A stretch of 64,000 bases of DNA from positions 19,967 to 83,966 of the forward strand of contig NZ_LMPF01000005.1 of assembly GCF_001424345.1 (NCBI RefSeq), read 5' to 3'. The notes below the pieces were generated by a model that was not told the DNA's origin, did not search any database, and saw nothing but the letters and a program-made list of their open reading frames with translations. Positions within the stretch are counted from its first letter, which is position 1. Each line of letters opens with the position of its first letter. This DNA comes from Burkholderia sp. Leaf177. Its GTDB lineage: Bacteria > Pseudomonadota > Gammaproteobacteria > Burkholderiales > Burkholderiaceae. A program made the position numbers and the translations under genes. Below are positions 27,769-37,902 of this stretch, piece by piece.

Positions 27769-30186
27769 TTAATTGCCGCCTTTGAACAGATTCATGATGT
27801 CCTGCTTTTCCTGATCGCCAACTTGCGGCGCGGGCGCTGCAGGCATTCCAGGCAATGCACCGCTTGCGCCTTCCGGCGGCGCCTGGCTCACGCCGATGGT
27901 CGCAATAAATCCATGCCCCGGCGTGAGGTCATCGAAGTACAGTTCGCCGCCCAGCGACACCACATCAGGTGGCATGCTCGACTTGTATTCCGGCACGCCG
28001 CGCAATGCCCGGGTCATGTAATCCATCCAGACGGGCAGGGCGAGACCGCCGCCCGTTTCCTTGTCGCCGAGACTACGCGGCGAGTCGTAGCCAATCCACG
28101 CAATCGCGACCAGCGAATGCTGGTAGCCGGCGAACCACGCGTCGTGCGAGTCGTTGGTCGTTCCCGTTTTTCCCGCAAGATCCGAACGCTTCAGCTGATT
28201 CGTGCGAGCGCCCGTGCCGCGCTGCGCCACGCTTTGCAGCAGGCTGTTCATCACGTATGCGTTTCGCGGGGTGATCGCGAGCGGCGCGCTTTCTCCGGCA
28301 ACCAGCGGCTGCGGATGCGAGACCACGGCGCCGCGCGGGTCGGTGATATCGGCGATCAGATACGGATTCACGCGATACCCACCGTTGGCAAACACCGAAT
28401 ATCCCGTCGCCATTTGCAGCGGCGTGACCTGTCCGGCGCCGAGCGCCATGGGCAAGTAGGCGGGCTGGCGGGCGGCATCGAATCCGAACTTGGTCACATA
28501 ACCTTGCGCGTACTTCGTGCCGATGTTGTTCAGAATGCGAATGGACACGAGGTTCTTCGACTTCATCAACGCGGTGCGCATGGGCATGGGGCCGTCGAAA
28601 CCGCCGCCGTAGTTCTTCGGTTCCCATGCCTGGCCGCCGGTCTCGGAGGCGCTGAAATAAAGCGGCGCGTCGTTGATGATGGTCGCCGGCGACAAGCCTT
28701 TTTCCAGCGATGCCGAATAGATGAACGGCTTGAAGCTGGAGCCCGGCTGGCGCCACGCCTGCGTGACGTGATTGAACTTGTTCTTGTTGAAATCGAAGCC
28801 GCCGACGAGCGCGCGAATTGCGCCGTCCTGCGGCACGATGGAAACGAACGCGCCTTCAACCTGCGGAAGCTGCGTGATGACCCAGTTGTCGTCTTCGTTT
28901 TTCATCAGGCGCACGATGGCGCCTGGGCGCAGGCGCTGATTCGGCTGTGCGCGCGTGCTCAGCGCGCTCGCGACGAAGCGCAAGTCGTTGCCTTGAACCG
29001 TGGCCACGTTGCCATCGATAAAACTCGCCTTGACCTGCTTCACGTTCGCCGATGTCACGACCGCTGCAACGATCTCGCCGTTATCCGGATGGTCCACGAG
29101 GGCGTCGTCAATGGCTTGTTCGCGATCGTCGGGATCGGCCGGCAAATCGATGAAACCTTCCGGCCCGCGATACCCATGCCGGTGTTCATAGTCCATCAGC
29201 CCTTTTCGCACGGCGCGATAGGCCGCGTCCTGATCGGCGGAATCGATGGTCGTCACCACGTTGAGGCCGAGCGTATAAGCCTCTTCCCGATATTGCGCGT
29301 ACATCATCTGGCGAACCATTTCGGCCACGTACTCGGCGTGCACGCTGAACTCGCGCCCCGCGCCTTTCACGACCAGCGGCTGTTTCGCGGCTTCCTCGTA
29401 CTGTTCGCGCGTGATGTAGCGCAACTCGTACATGCGCTCGAGGATGTATTGCTGACGCACTTTGGCGCGCTTCGGATTAACGACCGGGTTGTACGCCGAC
29501 GGCGCTTTCGGCAAGCCGGCGAGCATTGCGGCTTCTGCAAGCGTGATGTCCTTGATGTCCTTGCCGAAATAAACCCGGGCGGCGCTTGCGAAACCGTACG
29601 CGCGCTGTCCCAGGTAAATCTGGTTCATATAGACCTCGAGAATCTGGTCTTTTGTCAGGGCGCGCTCGATCTTGTACGCGAGCAGCATCTCGTAAATCTT
29701 GCGAGTGTAGGTCTTTTCGCTCGACAGGAAGAAATTGCGCGCGACCTGCATGGTGATCGTGCTCGCGCCTTGCGATGCATGGCCGTTTGTCAACGCAACC
29801 GTGCCGGCACGCAGGATGCCGGTCAGGTCGACGCCGCCGTGATCGTAGAAACGGGCGTCCTCGATGGCGAGTACCGCCTTTTTAAGATAATCCGGCACGT
29901 CCTGGATGCGCACGACGCTGCGCCGTTCCTCGCCGAACTCTCCGATCAGCACGTGATCCGCGGTGTACACCCGCAGCGGCACTTTCGGACGATAGTCGGT
30001 GAGCGCATCGAGCGACGGCAGGTTCGGCTGCGCTACAACGAGCGCGTAACCGAGCACGAGTACCGCGCTGGCGATCAATCCGAAAATACAGATCATCAGC
30101 CCGAGCAGAAGCCTGATCCAGAGCGGACGACGCTTGCCAGGTTCGGACTGACGGGACGGCGGGGACGACGGAGACTGAGATTGCAT
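27769..30186 (-). CDS. mrcA: Penicillin-binding protein 1A (peptidoglycan glycosyltransferase/transpeptidase)
   Basis: PBP1A (805 aa) polymerises and cross-links peptidoglycan. After a short cytoplasmic N-terminus and one membrane anchor (about residues 25-50), the GT51 domain shows EDARFYDHGGVDLTGILRA and TITMQVARNFFLSSEKT. The transpeptidase domain has the active-site SxxK in PGSSFKPFIY and the KTGT motif in DLAGKTGTTND. An OB-like insert lies between the two, as in other PBP1A proteins. It is divergent from the pilM-like gene, the classical ponA-pilM arrangement. Confidence 0.96.
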   Translation of the reverse strand: MQSQSPSSPPSRQSEPGKRRPLWIRLLLGLMICIFGLIASAVLVLGYALVVAQPNLPSLDALTDYRPKVPLRVYTADHVLIGEFGEERRSVVRIQDVPDYLKKAVLAIEDARFYDHGGVDLTGILRAGTVALTNGHASQGASTITMQVARNFFLSSEKTYTRKIYEMLLAYKIERALTKDQILEVYMNQIYLGQRAYGFASAARVYFGKDIKDITLAEAAMLAGLPKAPSAYNPVVNPKRAKVRQQYILERMYELRYITREQYEEAAKQPLVVKGAGREFSVHAEYVAEMVRQMMYAQYREEAYTLGLNVVTTIDSADQDAAYRAVRKGLMDYEHRHGYRGPEGFIDLPADPDDREQAIDDALVDHPDNGEIVAAVVTSANVKQVKASFIDGNVATVQGNDLRFVASALSTRAQPNQRLRPGAIVRLMKNEDDNWVITQLPQVEGAFVSIVPQDGAIRALVGGFDFNKNKFNHVTQAWRQPGSSFKPFIYSASLEKGLSPATIINDAPLYFSASETGGQAWEPKNYGGGFDGPMPMRTALMKSKNLVSIRILNNIGTKYAQGYVTKFGFDAARQPAYLPMALGAGQVTPLQMATGYSVFANGGYRVNPYLIADITDPRGAVVSHPQPLVAGESAPLAITPRNAYVMNSLLQSVAQRGTGARTNQLKRSDLAGKTGTTNDSHDAWFAGYQHSLVAIAWIGYDSPRSLGDKETGGGLALPVWMDYMTRALRGVPEYKSSMPPDVVSLGGELYFDDLTPGHGFIATIGVSQAPPEGASGALPGMPAAPAPQVGDQEKQDIMNLFKGGN

Positions 30187-30487
30187 GGCACCACCAAAAA
30201 ACGGTCCCGCGATTATAGCCGCCCGACTTTGCGGCTTTCGCCCGGCTTACTCGGCTGTTGCGCGGAGGTCTCGGAAGCGTTGATTTTGTTGGAATAAGCG
30301 TTGACTGAATGACGAAGTCTAACGTTTGCGACGCGTGTATCGGAGCCGTAATGCCGCCGTTTGCAGACACTTAATGCCTTTACGTTAGCCATTTGGCTGA
30401 ATGGTGACAACCGCTCTTGCTGCTCACAATTCTGTCATTGCCAGTGCCCGAACAGTTCGGCGCGCGGCCGGACAAGTGAGGTAGAGC
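30187..30487. promoter_or_regulatory. Divergent intergenic region between mrcA and pilM-like gene
   Basis: This 301-base region must hold promoters for both divergent genes. I could not settle on a convincing -35/-10 pair in either direction. A TTGACT lies at 30301-30306, but no matching -10 stands at the right distance. Nothing else was recognised here. Confidence 0.3.
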
Positions 30488-31477
30488 ATGGGTACGCAAG
30501 CGGCATTGCGTGGATCGGTTTTGACGGTGACGCGGCGGTTCGCGGCGGGTATCGACGTGAGCGAGCGGGCCGTTCGATTGGCGGTCGTCAGCAAGCGGCT
30601 GCAGGCAAACCGGCCGGTTTGTGTCGAGCGGCTGGAGGAAGTCTTGTTGCCAAGGGGCGCTGTGGTTAGTGGCGATTTTATCGATCGCGCCATTATTTCA
30701 GCGGCGTTGCGCGAGGCGTTTTCGCGGCTGCCGGCGCGGGGCGCCCTGCGCTCGCTTCGGTGCGCCATGGCGTTGCCTGCTTCGGCGACGCTCACTACGC
30801 GCGTATTGCTCGACAAGCTGACGAACGAGCGGCAGAAGCCCGGGCGCGATCCGCGGGGCGTGCTCGAACCGGCAGTTCTGGCCGAGGCCGAGCGCCTGGC
30901 GGGTATCGAACGTGGCGCGCTGTCCGTGGATTGGGCAATTTATGAACGCGATGACGGCTGTACCGAGGTTTCGATTGCCGCCACTGCGCGCCAATACGTG
31001 GAGTCGCGCGTGGAGGCGGCGGCGGGCGCCGATATTGTGCTGAGCGCAATCGATGGCGAGCCCGGCGCCGCGTTGCGCGCGTTGTGTTATTCGGCTGCTA
31101 TGGAGATCGATCGGGAGGAGCGTTTTATCGCGTGCTGGGTTGAAAGTTCGGGGCTGCATGCGTGGGTTGTCGGCGAAGACGGCGTTGAGAACGAGATGCG
31201 ATATCCGTCGCCGGAATACTCGAGCGCGATCGAGGCGTTGACGGATCTTGTCGGCAGTGGGCCGCGCGTGAACTGGATTTACATAGGCGGCGATATCGAG
31301 CTGCTGCAGCGAGCGGGGGTATCGACGCAAATGCTCGTCGCCGCGTTCGGGTGCCCCGTCATGCCGTTCGAATGCGCGCCGTTTTGCAATGGCGCGCAAC
31401 GCGTGGACGAACGCCTCGCACATTCACCTTTGTTTGCCGTTGCGCTAGGCCTTGCGCTGCGCGAGGTCATGCCATGA
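30488..31477 (+). CDS. PilM-like type IV pilus/competence assembly protein
   Basis: The protein (329 aa) has the actin-like fold opening GIDVSERAVRLAVVSK near residues 21-36, as in PilM, the cytoplasmic ATP-binding member of the type IV pilus alignment complex. The match is weaker than for standard PilM, closer to the divergent HofM type. Its stop overlaps the next gene (pilN-like) by four bases, and the order M-N-O/P-Q supports the call. Confidence 0.75.
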   Translation: MGTQAALRGSVLTVTRRFAAGIDVSERAVRLAVVSKRLQANRPVCVERLEEVLLPRGAVVSGDFIDRAIISAALREAFSRLPARGALRSLRCAMALPASATLTTRVLLDKLTNERQKPGRDPRGVLEPAVLAEAERLAGIERGALSVDWAIYERDDGCTEVSIAATARQYVESRVEAAAGADIVLSAIDGEPGAALRALCYSAAMEIDREERFIACWVESSGLHAWVVGEDGVENEMRYPSPEYSSAIEALTDLVGSGPRVNWIYIGGDIELLQRAGVSTQMLVAAFGCPVMPFECAPFCNGAQRVDERLAHSPLFAVALGLALREVMP

Positions 31478-32175
31478 GCGCAGTCGCATTGCATGCTTTC
31501 AATTTGCTGCCGTATCGGCCGGGTGCACGGCGTCGGGCGCGCAATCGCGCGCTGGCGCTGCTCGCCGGTGCGAGCGTTGCGGGATGCGGCGCGGTCGGCG
31601 CCGTTGCCGGTTGGGATGCGCTGACGCGCGCTCGGCTGGAGGAACATCGTGCTGTGCTTGATCAGGCGCTTACCAGGTTGAACGGGCCTTTGGCAGAGCA
31701 CACGCGTCTGGTCGAGCAGGAAGCGTCGCGGCGGCGCGCCGAAAGTGCCGCTGTGCCGATCGCCGAGCCACGTGCGTGGTTTCTCGGTTTGCTCGATGCG
31801 CTGGCGCAAGGCGCGTCGCAGGGAAACGTGAGTTTGCAGCGCGTCACGCAACGCTCGAGCGAGGTAGAGCTTGCCGCAAGCGCGCCGGATTCCCAGGCGG
31901 CTGCAGCTTGGCTAAAGGCGCTTGAAGATGTGCCGGGTGTGCGGGCTGTCGAGATTATCGATATGCGCCGGCGAGTGACTGCAGTGCGGTCGCCGTCAGT
32001 AAAAGACCTGCGGGCAGCTTCGGCGGGCATGCAGGACAAGTCTGGCGGGTATGACTTCATCGCGGTGGTTCGATGGACCGACGGCATTGCCAGCGCGAAG
32101 AACGCGAAGGAGCTCAAGGTTGGCAAGCGCGGGCTTTCTTCGTCTAAATCTGCGGCCCGGAGAGACGCGCGATGA
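31474..32175 (+). CDS. PilN-like pilus assembly protein
   Basis: The protein (233 aa) has the PilN layout: the short cytoplasmic FNLLPYRPGARRR motif (residues 9-21) that in PilN proteins binds PilM, one membrane segment (about 26-48), and a periplasmic coiled and ferredoxin-like domain. A basic tail rich in K, S and R (about 205-233) is unusual. The ATG overlaps the pilM-like stop and its own TGA overlaps the next ATG, so the whole block is translationally coupled. Confidence 0.82.
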   Translation: MSAVALHAFNLLPYRPGARRRARNRALALLAGASVAGCGAVGAVAGWDALTRARLEEHRAVLDQALTRLNGPLAEHTRLVEQEASRRRAESAAVPIAEPRAWFLGLLDALAQGASQGNVSLQRVTQRSSEVELAASAPDSQAAAAWLKALEDVPGVRAVEIIDMRRRVTAVRSPSVKDLRAASAGMQDKSGGYDFIAVVRWTDGIASAKNAKELKVGKRGLSSSKSAARRDAR

Positions 32176-33026
32176 AAACGCCACATGTACTTCAGCGCGC
32201 AAGTATTTTCGCACTGCTGGCCGAGCCTCTCGATGCCTGGAGCAACTGCAGGATTGCAGTGACAGGCGTTGCCGTGGGCGCTCTGGTGTTTGCATCGGGT
32301 GTTGCGTTATGGCGCTCGTCCGATCTGAGCGGCACGCAAGCAAGCCGTTCGGCGCTTGCCGATGTCCAGCATCGGCTTGATCGCGCTCGCGCCGTGGCCG
32401 GCGAACTGCCCGCCATGCGCACGCGGCTCGGACGTGACGCGAGTCCGTTGCGCTGGACCATCGCCGACGCGCTTCACGAAATCACTGCGCTCGCCGCTCA
32501 AAGCGGATTGCGGATCGGGGCAGTGGAGCCATCGGTCCAAAAGGGCGAGGGCATCGAAATCGAGCGGCCGTTGCGGTTTCGCGCGGAAGGTTCGTTCGGC
32601 GAGATCCGGCGCTTCATGGATGCGCTCGAGGGATTGCCGCGTCTGGTCGTTCCCGCCGATGTGCAAATGAAGCGAGATCCTTTGGTCAGTAATTCGCTTG
32701 GACTCGACGCGACGCTGCGGGTATTCGAGACGTTGCCGGCAGTATCGCGTCCGGAGCCATCGCGGCGGGACGCATTCGCGATCGATCCATTCGGCGTGAA
32801 AAACGGCGCCGGCACTGGCGAAGCTGGCGAGATGCTTCTCGTCGGCACTTTGCGAAGCCAGAGTCGATCGATGGCGCTGCTGGAAACCGCGGCGGGCGTT
32901 GCTGGATTTGCACCGGGTCAAACGGTCGGCGAGGAGCAGGTTGGCCGCGTTCGTGCGCGATCAATCGAATTGCGTCGTGGCGATGGCGCTGTGCGGACGA
33001 TTGGTTTTGTCGAGGATCGGCCATGA
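32172..33026 (+). CDS. Fused PilO-PilP-like pilus assembly protein
   Basis: The protein (284 aa) appears to join two alignment-complex proteins. Residues 27-47 form a membrane segment, and about 60-190 resemble the PilO periplasmic domain (coiled region, then a ferredoxin-like fold). Residues 204-284 resemble PilP: the DPFG motif, then LLVGTLRSQSRSMALLETA, a G-x-x-x-x-PGQTVG turn and a VRARSIELRRGDG strand. No lipobox or separate pilP start is visible between the parts. It lies exactly where pilO and pilP would be, before the secretin gene. The PilO and PilP matches are by eye. Confidence 0.7.
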   Translation: MKTPHVLQRASIFALLAEPLDAWSNCRIAVTGVAVGALVFASGVALWRSSDLSGTQASRSALADVQHRLDRARAVAGELPAMRTRLGRDASPLRWTIADALHEITALAAQSGLRIGAVEPSVQKGEGIEIERPLRFRAEGSFGEIRRFMDALEGLPRLVVPADVQMKRDPLVSNSLGLDATLRVFETLPAVSRPEPSRRDAFAIDPFGVKNGAGTGEAGEMLLVGTLRSQSRSMALLETAAGVAGFAPGQTVGEEQVGRVRARSIELRRGDGAVRTIGFVEDRP

Positions 33027-34618
33027 GCTGTGTACGTTTCATGGCTCGGCGGAATCGAGCGGCGCTTTGGCGGACGACGACGGTACGTTGTGTCGTCGCT
33101 ATTTTGATGCTGCAGGCTTTCGGCGTTGGTGCAGCCATTCCGCCCTTGCCACCTTTGCCGGCGAACCTCCCGCTGACGCTGCCTACTGATCAGTTTGCGG
33201 AAAACACATCGGTGGAAGTTCCGACGCAATCGGCGGCCGAGCCGTCCGGGGACGATGGCGGCTGGCTCGCGCCGGTGATAGCTCCCGCACCCGCCGCACC
33301 CGCTGCAACCATCGACGCCGCCCCGCCACTGGAAGGTCCGCCCACGCCGTTGCCGCCTGTTCAGCGCATGAGCCGCAGCGCGCCCGGTGCTTCGAGCGCG
33401 GCGAACGACGACGGCAAGCCGATCTCGCTGAATCTGAAAAACGCGGACCTGAGCGCCGTGCTTCAAACGTTCGCGAAGTTTTCGGGCGTGAACATCGTGG
33501 CGAGCGACAAGATTCGCGGACAGGTATCGATCAATCTCGTCGATGTCCCGTGGCGGCGCGCGTTCGACACGCTTCTCGACGTCCACGGCCTCGCCATGGA
33601 ACGGCACGGCGACGTGATCTGGGTCGCGCCACTGACCGAGTTGGCAGCGCGCGAGCGCCTTCGCTACGAGGCTCATGCGCGTGCCGCCGACCTTGAGCCG
33701 CTCGGCAGCCGCACATTCGTGCTGCGCTACCCGCGCGCCGACGACGTAAGAAAATTGCTCACTGGCTCGGGCAGCCAGCGAGTGTTGTCGAAGCGCGGTT
33801 CCGTCATGGCAGACGCCCGCACGAACCTGCTCTTCGTCACTGACCTCGAAGCGCGCGTCGCGCAGATTGCGGAGTTGATCGCGCGGATCGACCAGCCGAC
33901 GCCGCAAGTGATGATCGAGGCGCGCATCGTGGAAGGCGATACCGGCTTTTCGCGCAATCTCGGCGTGAAGCTGTCGATGACACCCACGGGCGAGGGCACC
34001 GCGCGTGGCCTCGTGGCGGGCCCGGACGGCGCGGTGCTTGATCTGTCGGCGCGGCCCATCGGCGGATTCGATGCAGCGACGGCGGGCCTCACGCTCTTCG
34101 CCGCGCAGGCGACGCGGCTGCTGAATGTCGAGCTGAGCGCGCTCGAAGCAGAAGGGCGCGGCGAGATCGTGTCGAGTCCGCGCGTGGTCACGGCCGACCG
34201 CGTGAAGGCGATTGTCGAGCAGGGCACGGAATTGCCGTATCAGGCGAAGGTCGGAAACGGCGTTTCGGGCGTGCAGTTCCGCCGCGCCGCGCTAAAACTG
34301 GAGGTCGAGCCGCAAATTACGCCGCATGGGCATGTGATCCTGGACCTGGATGTATCGAAGGACAGTGTTGGCGAGCAGACCGCCGCGGGTCCGGCGATCA
34401 ACACGAAACACGTCCAGACGCGCGTGGAAGTGGAAGACGGCGGCACGGTGGCGATTGGCGGGATATATTCGAGCGACGAGCGCGATGACGTTACCCGCGT
34501 TCCGCTACTCGGTAAAATTCCGGGATTGGGCTGGCTTTTTCGTCACTCCGCGCGCCGCAATTCGCGCAGCGAACTGGTCATTTTCATCACCCCACATATC
34601 GTCCCGGCGCGCTTGTGA
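33023..34618 (+). CDS. pilQ: PilQ-type outer-membrane secretin
   Basis: The secretin (531 aa) forms the outer-membrane pore for type IV pili or DNA uptake. It has a signal peptide (about residues 20-37), a P- and A-rich linker, an STN/N0-like domain (about 130-210, [20 protein letters not shown]), an N1 domain and the secretin core with [10 protein letters not shown] and the closing [20 protein letters not shown]. The AMIN domains of full PilQ proteins are absent, making it shorter, like HofQ and ComE-type secretins. The ATG overlaps the preceding stop by four bases. Confidence 0.88.
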   Translation: MSCVRFMARRNRAALWRTTTVRCVVAILMLQAFGVGAAIPPLPPLPANLPLTLPTDQFAENTSVEVPTQSAAEPSGDDGGWLAPVIAPAPAAPAATIDAAPPLEGPPTPLPPVQRMSRSAPGASSAANDDGKPISLNLKNADLSAVLQTFAKFSGVNIVASDKIRGQVSINLVDVPWRRAFDTLLDVHGLAMERHGDVIWVAPLTELAARERLRYEAHARAADLEPLGSRTFVLRYPRADDVRKLLTGSGSQRVLSKRGSVMADARTNLLFVTDLEARVAQIAELIARIDQPTPQVMIEARIVEGDTGFSRNLGVKLSMTPTGEGTARGLVAGPDGAVLDLSARPIGGFDAATAGLTLFAAQATRLLNVELSALEAEGRGEIVSSPRVVTADRVKAIVEQGTELPYQAKVGNGVSGVQFRRAALKLEVEPQITPHGHVILDLDVSKDSVGEQTAAGPAINTKHVQTRVEVEDGGTVAIGGIYSSDERDDVTRVPLLGKIPGLGWLFRHSARRNSRSELVIFITPHIVPARL

Positions 34619-34747
34619 AGGCCGCCGGCAAGCCTGTGGCGAGCGTTCGGCGCCCCCCTTCGGCTCGACAAAGCGGTCCTTTTGCCTTTAAGCTCCCGCA
34701 CGAACGGGACCAGAATCGGGACCGGAATCAATGCAAAGGTAAGCGAG

Positions 34748-35299
34748 TTGGAAGCCGGGCAAACGAACTCGAACGTATTTTTCGTCGGACTCATGGGGGC
34801 AGGGAAGACCACCGTGGGGCGGGCGGTTGCGCGCCGTTTGCAGCGTTCGTTCATCGATTCCGACCTCGAGATCGAGGCGCGAACGGGCGCGCGCATTCCC
34901 GTGATCTGGGAAGTCGAGGGCGAAGAAGGTTTCCGGCAACGGGAAGCGGATGTGATCGAGGAGTTGTCGCGACGCGAGAATATAGTGCTCGCGACGGGCG
35001 GCGGCGCGATCCTACGGCCGGAGAACCGCAATCATCTGAAGAGTCGCGGCCTCGTGATCTATCTGCGCGCCACGCCGCACGAACTGTGGCAGCGTACGCG
35101 GCGCGACAAAAACCGGCCGCTGCTGCAGACCGACGACCCGCGCGGCAAGCTGGAAGCGCTCTACAAGGCGCGCGATCCGCTGTATCAGGAGTGCGCGCAT
35201 TTCATCGTGGAAACGGGGCGGCCGACGGTGAACAACCTCGTCAACATGGTGTTGATGCAACTGGAGATGGCCGGCATCGCCAAGCCGGCTACGTCATAA
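34748..35299 (+). CDS. aroK: Shikimate kinase
   Basis: AroK (183 aa) phosphorylates shikimate in aromatic amino acid synthesis. The Walker A motif GLMGAGKTT, the shikimate-binding [11 protein letters not shown] and ATGGGA segments and the NRPLL lid motif are present. The start is taken as the TTG at 34748, eight bases after an AAAGG site, giving an N-terminus like other AroK proteins; a longer frame from TTG 34682 adds unrelated residues. It precedes aroB by eight bases, the usual arrangement after pilQ. Confidence 0.9.
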   Translation: MEAGQTNSNVFFVGLMGAGKTTVGRAVARRLQRSFIDSDLEIEARTGARIPVIWEVEGEEGFRQREADVIEELSRRENIVLATGGGAILRPENRNHLKSRGLVIYLRATPHELWQRTRRDKNRPLLQTDDPRGKLEALYKARDPLYQECAHFIVETGRPTVNNLVNMVLMQLEMAGIAKPATS

Positions 35300-35307
35300 T
35301 GTTGGCC

Positions 35308-36384
35308 ATGATTACCGTAAATGTCGAACTGGGCGATCGCGCCTATCCCATCCATATTGGTGCCGAACTGATTGGCCGCACGGAGCTGTATGCGCCGCAT
35401 ATTGCGGGGTCGTCGGTTGCGATCGTCACCAACACGACGGTCGATCCGCTTTATGGCGATGCACTGCGCGCGGCGCTTAAACCGCTCGGCAAGAAGGTCA
35501 CGACCATCGTGCTTCCCGATGGCGAAGCGCACAAGAATCTCGACACGCTCAACCAGATCTTCACCGCGCTGCTGACCGAACGCGCCGACCGCAAGACCAC
35601 GTTGATTGCGCTGGGCGGCGGCGTGATCGGCGACATGACCGGGTTCGCAGCGGCGAGCTACATGCGCGGGATTCCGTTTATCCAGGTGCCGACCACGCTG
35701 CTTTCGCAGGTGGATTCGTCGGTGGGCGGGAAGACCGGCATCAACCATCCGCTCGGCAAGAACATGATCGGCGCGTTTTATCAGCCGCAGGCGGTGATCG
35801 CGGATATCAGCGTATTGCGCACGCTTGCGCCACGCGAGCTTGCAGCTGGTATTGCGGAAGTGATCAAGACCGGCGCCATCGCCGATAGCGAATTCTTCGA
35901 CTGGATCGAGGCGAACACGCCCGCGCTGAACGACTGCGACGCTACTGCGCTCGCGCATGCGGTGAAGCGCTCGTGTGAAGTGAAGGCATCGGTCGTTGCC
36001 GCCGATGAACGCGAAGGCGGCCTGCGCGCGATCCTAAACTTCGGGCATACCTTCGGTCACGCAATCGAAGCGGGACTCGGCTACGGCGAGTGGCTGCATG
36101 GCGAGGCGGTTGGAACGGGCATGGTCATGGCTGCGGATCTTTCGGTGCGGCTCGGCCGGCTCGACGAAAAATCGCGGGCGCGTCTGGTTCGCGTGATCGC
36201 GGACGCCAAGCTTCCGGTTAAGGCGCCGGCGCTGGGCGCGGATCGTTATATCGACTTGATGAAAGTCGACAAGAAGGCCGAAGCGGGCGAGATCAAGTTC
36301 ATTCTGCTCAAGCGGTTCGGCGAGACCGAAATCGCAGGCGCGCCAGATGAAACCGTCCGCGCGACGCTTGCGGCCAGTATCTGA
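35308..36384 (+). CDS. aroB: 3-dehydroquinate synthase
   Basis: AroB (358 aa) makes 3-dehydroquinate from DAHP, using NAD and a metal. The motifs [40 protein letters not shown] and [18 protein letters not shown] are all present, including the metal-binding residues. The ATG at 35308 gives [18 protein letters not shown]; an ATG nine bases upstream (35299) overlaps the aroK stop and is possible. A very long frame reaching back to 34615 is a coincidence overlapping aroK. Confidence 0.95.
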   Translation: MITVNVELGDRAYPIHIGAELIGRTELYAPHIAGSSVAIVTNTTVDPLYGDALRAALKPLGKKVTTIVLPDGEAHKNLDTLNQIFTALLTERADRKTTLIALGGGVIGDMTGFAAASYMRGIPFIQVPTTLLSQVDSSVGGKTGINHPLGKNMIGAFYQPQAVIADISVLRTLAPRELAAGIAEVIKTGAIADSEFFDWIEANTPALNDCDATALAHAVKRSCEVKASVVAADEREGGLRAILNFGHTFGHAIEAGLGYGEWLHGEAVGTGMVMAADLSVRLGRLDEKSRARLVRVIADAKLPVKAPALGADRYIDLMKVDKKAEAGEIKFILLKRFGETEIAGAPDETVRATLAASI

Positions 36385-36596
36385 GCGACAGCGTTCAGCG
36401 CAATCTCCCGGGTAAAGCTGCACCGGCTTCCCGGCGCCGCGTAAGCTTCAGGCGCGGGTTTCAAAAAGAACAAAGAATCAACGAACAAAAGGACAAGAGG
36501 TCAACTCGCGCCAATGGCCGCTGACCGGACGCGGTGAAAGCTGCGTTCCAGCGTAGCCGTTGCCGGGCAGAACAGAACGACGATTCGGAGCAGCCG

Positions 36597-37823
36597 GTGA
36601 GCGACAAGACATTGCAGGTTTCCAGCATCACACCGAAGCCGTTCGCACTCGAGGCGCATCTCGCGCCGTTTGCGGCGCATTCCGCCCAATCTCGCGGCCG
36701 CCGTTTCGAAGAAAAAGCGCCGGCCGCGCGCACCGAATTTCAGCGCGACCGCGATCGCATCGTCCATTCGACTGCATTTCGGCGGCTCGAATACAAGACG
36801 CAGGTTTTCGTGAACCACGAAGGCGACCTGTTCCGCACACGCCTGACTCATAGCCTGGAAGTCGCGCAGATCGCGCGGTCTGTCGCACGCAATCTGCGCG
36901 TGAACGAGGATCTGGTCGAAGCCATTTCGCTTGCGCACGATCTCGGCCATACGCCGTTCGGCCATGCCGGACAGGACGCGCTCAACGAATGCATGAGCGA
37001 GCACGGCGGTTTCGAACACAACCTGCAAAGCCTTGTGGTTGTCGATGAACTCGAAGAGCACTATGGCGCATTCGACGGACTCAACCTCTGCTTCGAAACG
37101 CGCGAAGGCATTCTCAAACATTGTTCGCGCGAAAACGCATTGAAGCTCGGCGAACTGGGCGAGCGCTTCCTGAACCGCAAGCAGCCATCCATTGAAGCGC
37201 AGATCGCGAATGTCGCCGACGAAATCGCCTACAACAATCACGATGTCGACGACGGCCTGCGTTCTGGCCTGATCACACTCGACCAGCTCGCCAACGTCGC
37301 GCTGTGGCAGACGCATTACGAAACGGCGCGTGCCGAATACCCGGACATCGAGGGGCGCAGGCTGATTCACGAGACTATCCGGCGGATTATCAATACGCTG
37401 ATCGTGGATCTGATCGAGGCGACGAACGAGAATCTCGCGCGGGTCAATCCGCAATCCGTGGATGACGTGCGCAACGCGCCCGCTCTCGTTGCGCACGGAC
37501 CGGCCGTCGCGGCCCAGGCCACCGAGCTCAAGCGTTTCCTGTACAAGAATCTCTATCGCCATTATCGCGTGATGCGCATGGCCAACAAGGCGCAGCGCGT
37601 GATCACCGGCCTCTTCAAGGCGTTCATCGACGACCCGCGCCTGTTGCCGCCCGACTACCAGGCGCGCGCGCCGGTCGCGGAGGAATCGGCGAACGATAAT
37701 CACTCCGCCGCTTCCGCCGGAAACACTACGCAGGCAAGGCTGATCGCGCATTACATCGCGGGAATGACAGACCGGTACGCGCTAAAAGAATACGGACGTC
37801 TGTTCGTCATCGACGACAACTAG
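36597..37823 (+). CDS. dgt: Deoxyguanosinetriphosphate triphosphohydrolase-like HD protein
   Basis: The protein (408 aa) belongs to the dGTPase group of HD phosphohydrolases, which split dGTP or other dNTPs. The HD motif is in [20 protein letters not shown] and [17 protein letters not shown], followed by the EGGFEHN-like substrate segment and [14 protein letters not shown]. The GTG at 36597 has a GGAG site six bases upstream; an in-frame GTG at 36534 would add 21 residues. A nucleotide-pool role is known for the family; the exact substrate here is not shown. Confidence 0.9.
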   Translation: MSDKTLQVSSITPKPFALEAHLAPFAAHSAQSRGRRFEEKAPAARTEFQRDRDRIVHSTAFRRLEYKTQVFVNHEGDLFRTRLTHSLEVAQIARSVARNLRVNEDLVEAISLAHDLGHTPFGHAGQDALNECMSEHGGFEHNLQSLVVVDELEEHYGAFDGLNLCFETREGILKHCSRENALKLGELGERFLNRKQPSIEAQIANVADEIAYNNHDVDDGLRSGLITLDQLANVALWQTHYETARAEYPDIEGRRLIHETIRRIINTLIVDLIEATNENLARVNPQSVDDVRNAPALVAHGPAVAAQATELKRFLYKNLYRHYRVMRMANKAQRVITGLFKAFIDDPRLLPPDYQARAPVAEESANDNHSAASAGNTTQARLIAHYIAGMTDRYALKEYGRLFVIDDN

Positions 37824-37835
37824 AATCGCGCGTTC

Positions 37836-37857
37836 AGGGATTTTCGAATCCCTTTTT
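37836..37857 (+). terminator. Intrinsic terminator after dgt
   Basis: A seven-base stem (37836-37842 with 37847-37853) closes on a TTCG tetraloop and is followed by T residues to 37857. It lies 46 bases before the ugpB start and separates the two transcription units. Confidence 0.85.
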
Positions 37858-37902
37858 CGCGAGAAACACGCAAATTCCACCGGGTTCAAGGAGACGTTAC
37901 TC

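Noticed and set aside
27823..30297. Open frame of 824 codons on the + strand opposite mrcA
   Set aside because: Same cause: it mirrors the mrcA coding bias. PBP1A motifs on the - strand are complete.
34615..36384. 589-codon frame that looks like aroB with a long N-terminal extension
   Set aside because: The first about 230 codons overlap aroK in another frame and match nothing. The AroB family start is at 35308.
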